Positions 59,613 through 59,909 of a stretch of 59,909 bases of DNA are shown here, piece by piece. Position numbers and translations under genes: made by a program. The notes beneath the pieces are model-generated. The model did not search any database, was not told the DNA's origin, and saw nothing but the letters and a program-made list of their open reading frames with translations. Position 1 is the first letter of the stretch; every line of letters starts with the position of its first letter. Origin of the DNA: an uncultured Lachnospiraceae bacterium (lineage in GTDB: Bacteria > Bacillota > Clostridia > Lachnospirales > Lachnospiraceae); assembly GCA_930972465.1 (NCBI GenBank), contig CAKNHF010000018.1:1-59909 (forward strand). Reading direction: 5' to 3'.

Positions 59613-59909
59613 TTACATGCACATTTTCAGGATCTCTACAACATCCTTTTCATTCAGAGGAACATGCGCCCCGTCAAGGTGTCCTACCTCTACAGCCTTT
59701 ACAGCCATTTCCTCAAATCTGGAATCATCAATTTTAAATTCAGCGAGCGTCATTGGCAGAACGATAGACCGGAAAAATTTCTCCATTGCGTCAATTCCTG
59801 CATTTGCCACGGCAAATTTATCTTCTGCCGGAGTTACTCCCCAGACATTCACCGCATCTCTGTATCCCCAACTGGGATGTTGGTACAGAACTCTCATCAC
59901 TGACAGATC
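59613..59909 (-). CDS. Iron-containing alcohol dehydrogenase, C-terminal end
   Basis: The frame is open at the window edge; 98 residues are visible. NVWGVTPAEDKFAVANAGIDAMEKFF and LGAH-type MAVKAVEVGHLDGAHVPL followed by a last helix fit the C-terminus of the Fe-ADH family (butanol/propanediol type). The metal and NAD sites lie outside the window, so the substrate class cannot be judged. Confidence 0.82.
   Translation of the reverse strand, partial: DLSVMRVLYQHPSWGYRDAVNVWGVTPAEDKFAVANAGIDAMEKFFRSIVLPMTLAEFKIDDSRFEEMAVKAVEVGHLDGAHVPLNEKDVVEILKMCM

Overview
The window looks like a chromosome segment of a gut Firmicute, most likely a Lachnospiraceae-type Clostridium. The signs are the moderate GC content, strong GGAGG ribosome sites, TTGACN-17-TATAAT promoters, tRNAs without encoded CCA, an Ess-type (type VIIb) secretion ATPase with a LytTR regulator, and a dlt-like operon. 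Species assignment is inference. Almost everything is on the minus strand. No insertion sequence, phage or CRISPR array was seen.

Region 1 (1-15.1 kb) holds a partial tRNA-Cys and a rearranged tRNA-Cys-like element behind a strong promoter, then an OmpR-type response regulator, its histidine kinase and a two-domain PepSY lipoprotein. After these come a GC-rich multi-stem palindromic element, an APC amino-acid permease and an M18 aminopeptidase (the plus-strand genes of this part). A five-gene dlt-like operon follows (adenylation enzyme, PLP decarboxylase, carrier protein, MBOAT acyltransferase, SGNH protein). It should load an amino acid on a carrier protein, probably decarboxylate it there, and transfer the product to an extracellular acceptor. 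tRNA-Glu/tRNA-Cys, a lipoprotein and a DUF3810 membrane protein complete the region.

Region 2 (15.1-42.7 kb) is a single minus-strand block of about 20 genes forming a type VII secretion locus of unusual make-up. It has EssC with FHA domains and three P-loops, an EsaB/YukD ubiquitin-like protein, and six small helical proteins of which five carry a WXG motif. It also has a lipase with the reverse domain order (lipase first, helical targeting domain last) next to a likely immunity lipoprotein. Around this core sits a phospho-threonine module: two kinase-TM-ectodomain proteins, a PP2C phosphatase, four FHA proteins, and two proteins with ETxLL motifs that look like phospho-acceptors. A membrane-anchored trypsin-like protease, a 2,217-residue Ig-repeat surface protein, a TPR/YfaP-like protein and a 44-residue membrane peptide are also present. 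EssA, EssB and EsaA are not recognisable here; the kinase-TM proteins have the topology of EssB. The block ends in a strong terminator at 15.1 kb.

Region 3 (42.9-59.9 kb) has an XRE-type regulator divergent from the secretion block, a GH35 beta-galactosidase with a 28-bp palindromic operator and a divergent small XRE regulator, a patatin gene broken by one frameshift, an Rrf2 regulator, and two tandem class-M sirtuin-like genes. A carbohydrate unit follows: a LytTR response regulator and GHKL kinase, a circularly permuted membrane-bound GH3 enzyme, a normal GH3 beta-glucosidase and a GtrA-like membrane protein. LytTR-like direct repeats lie in front of the permuted GH3 gene. A TetR regulator and the 3' end of an iron-containing alcohol dehydrogenase close the window.
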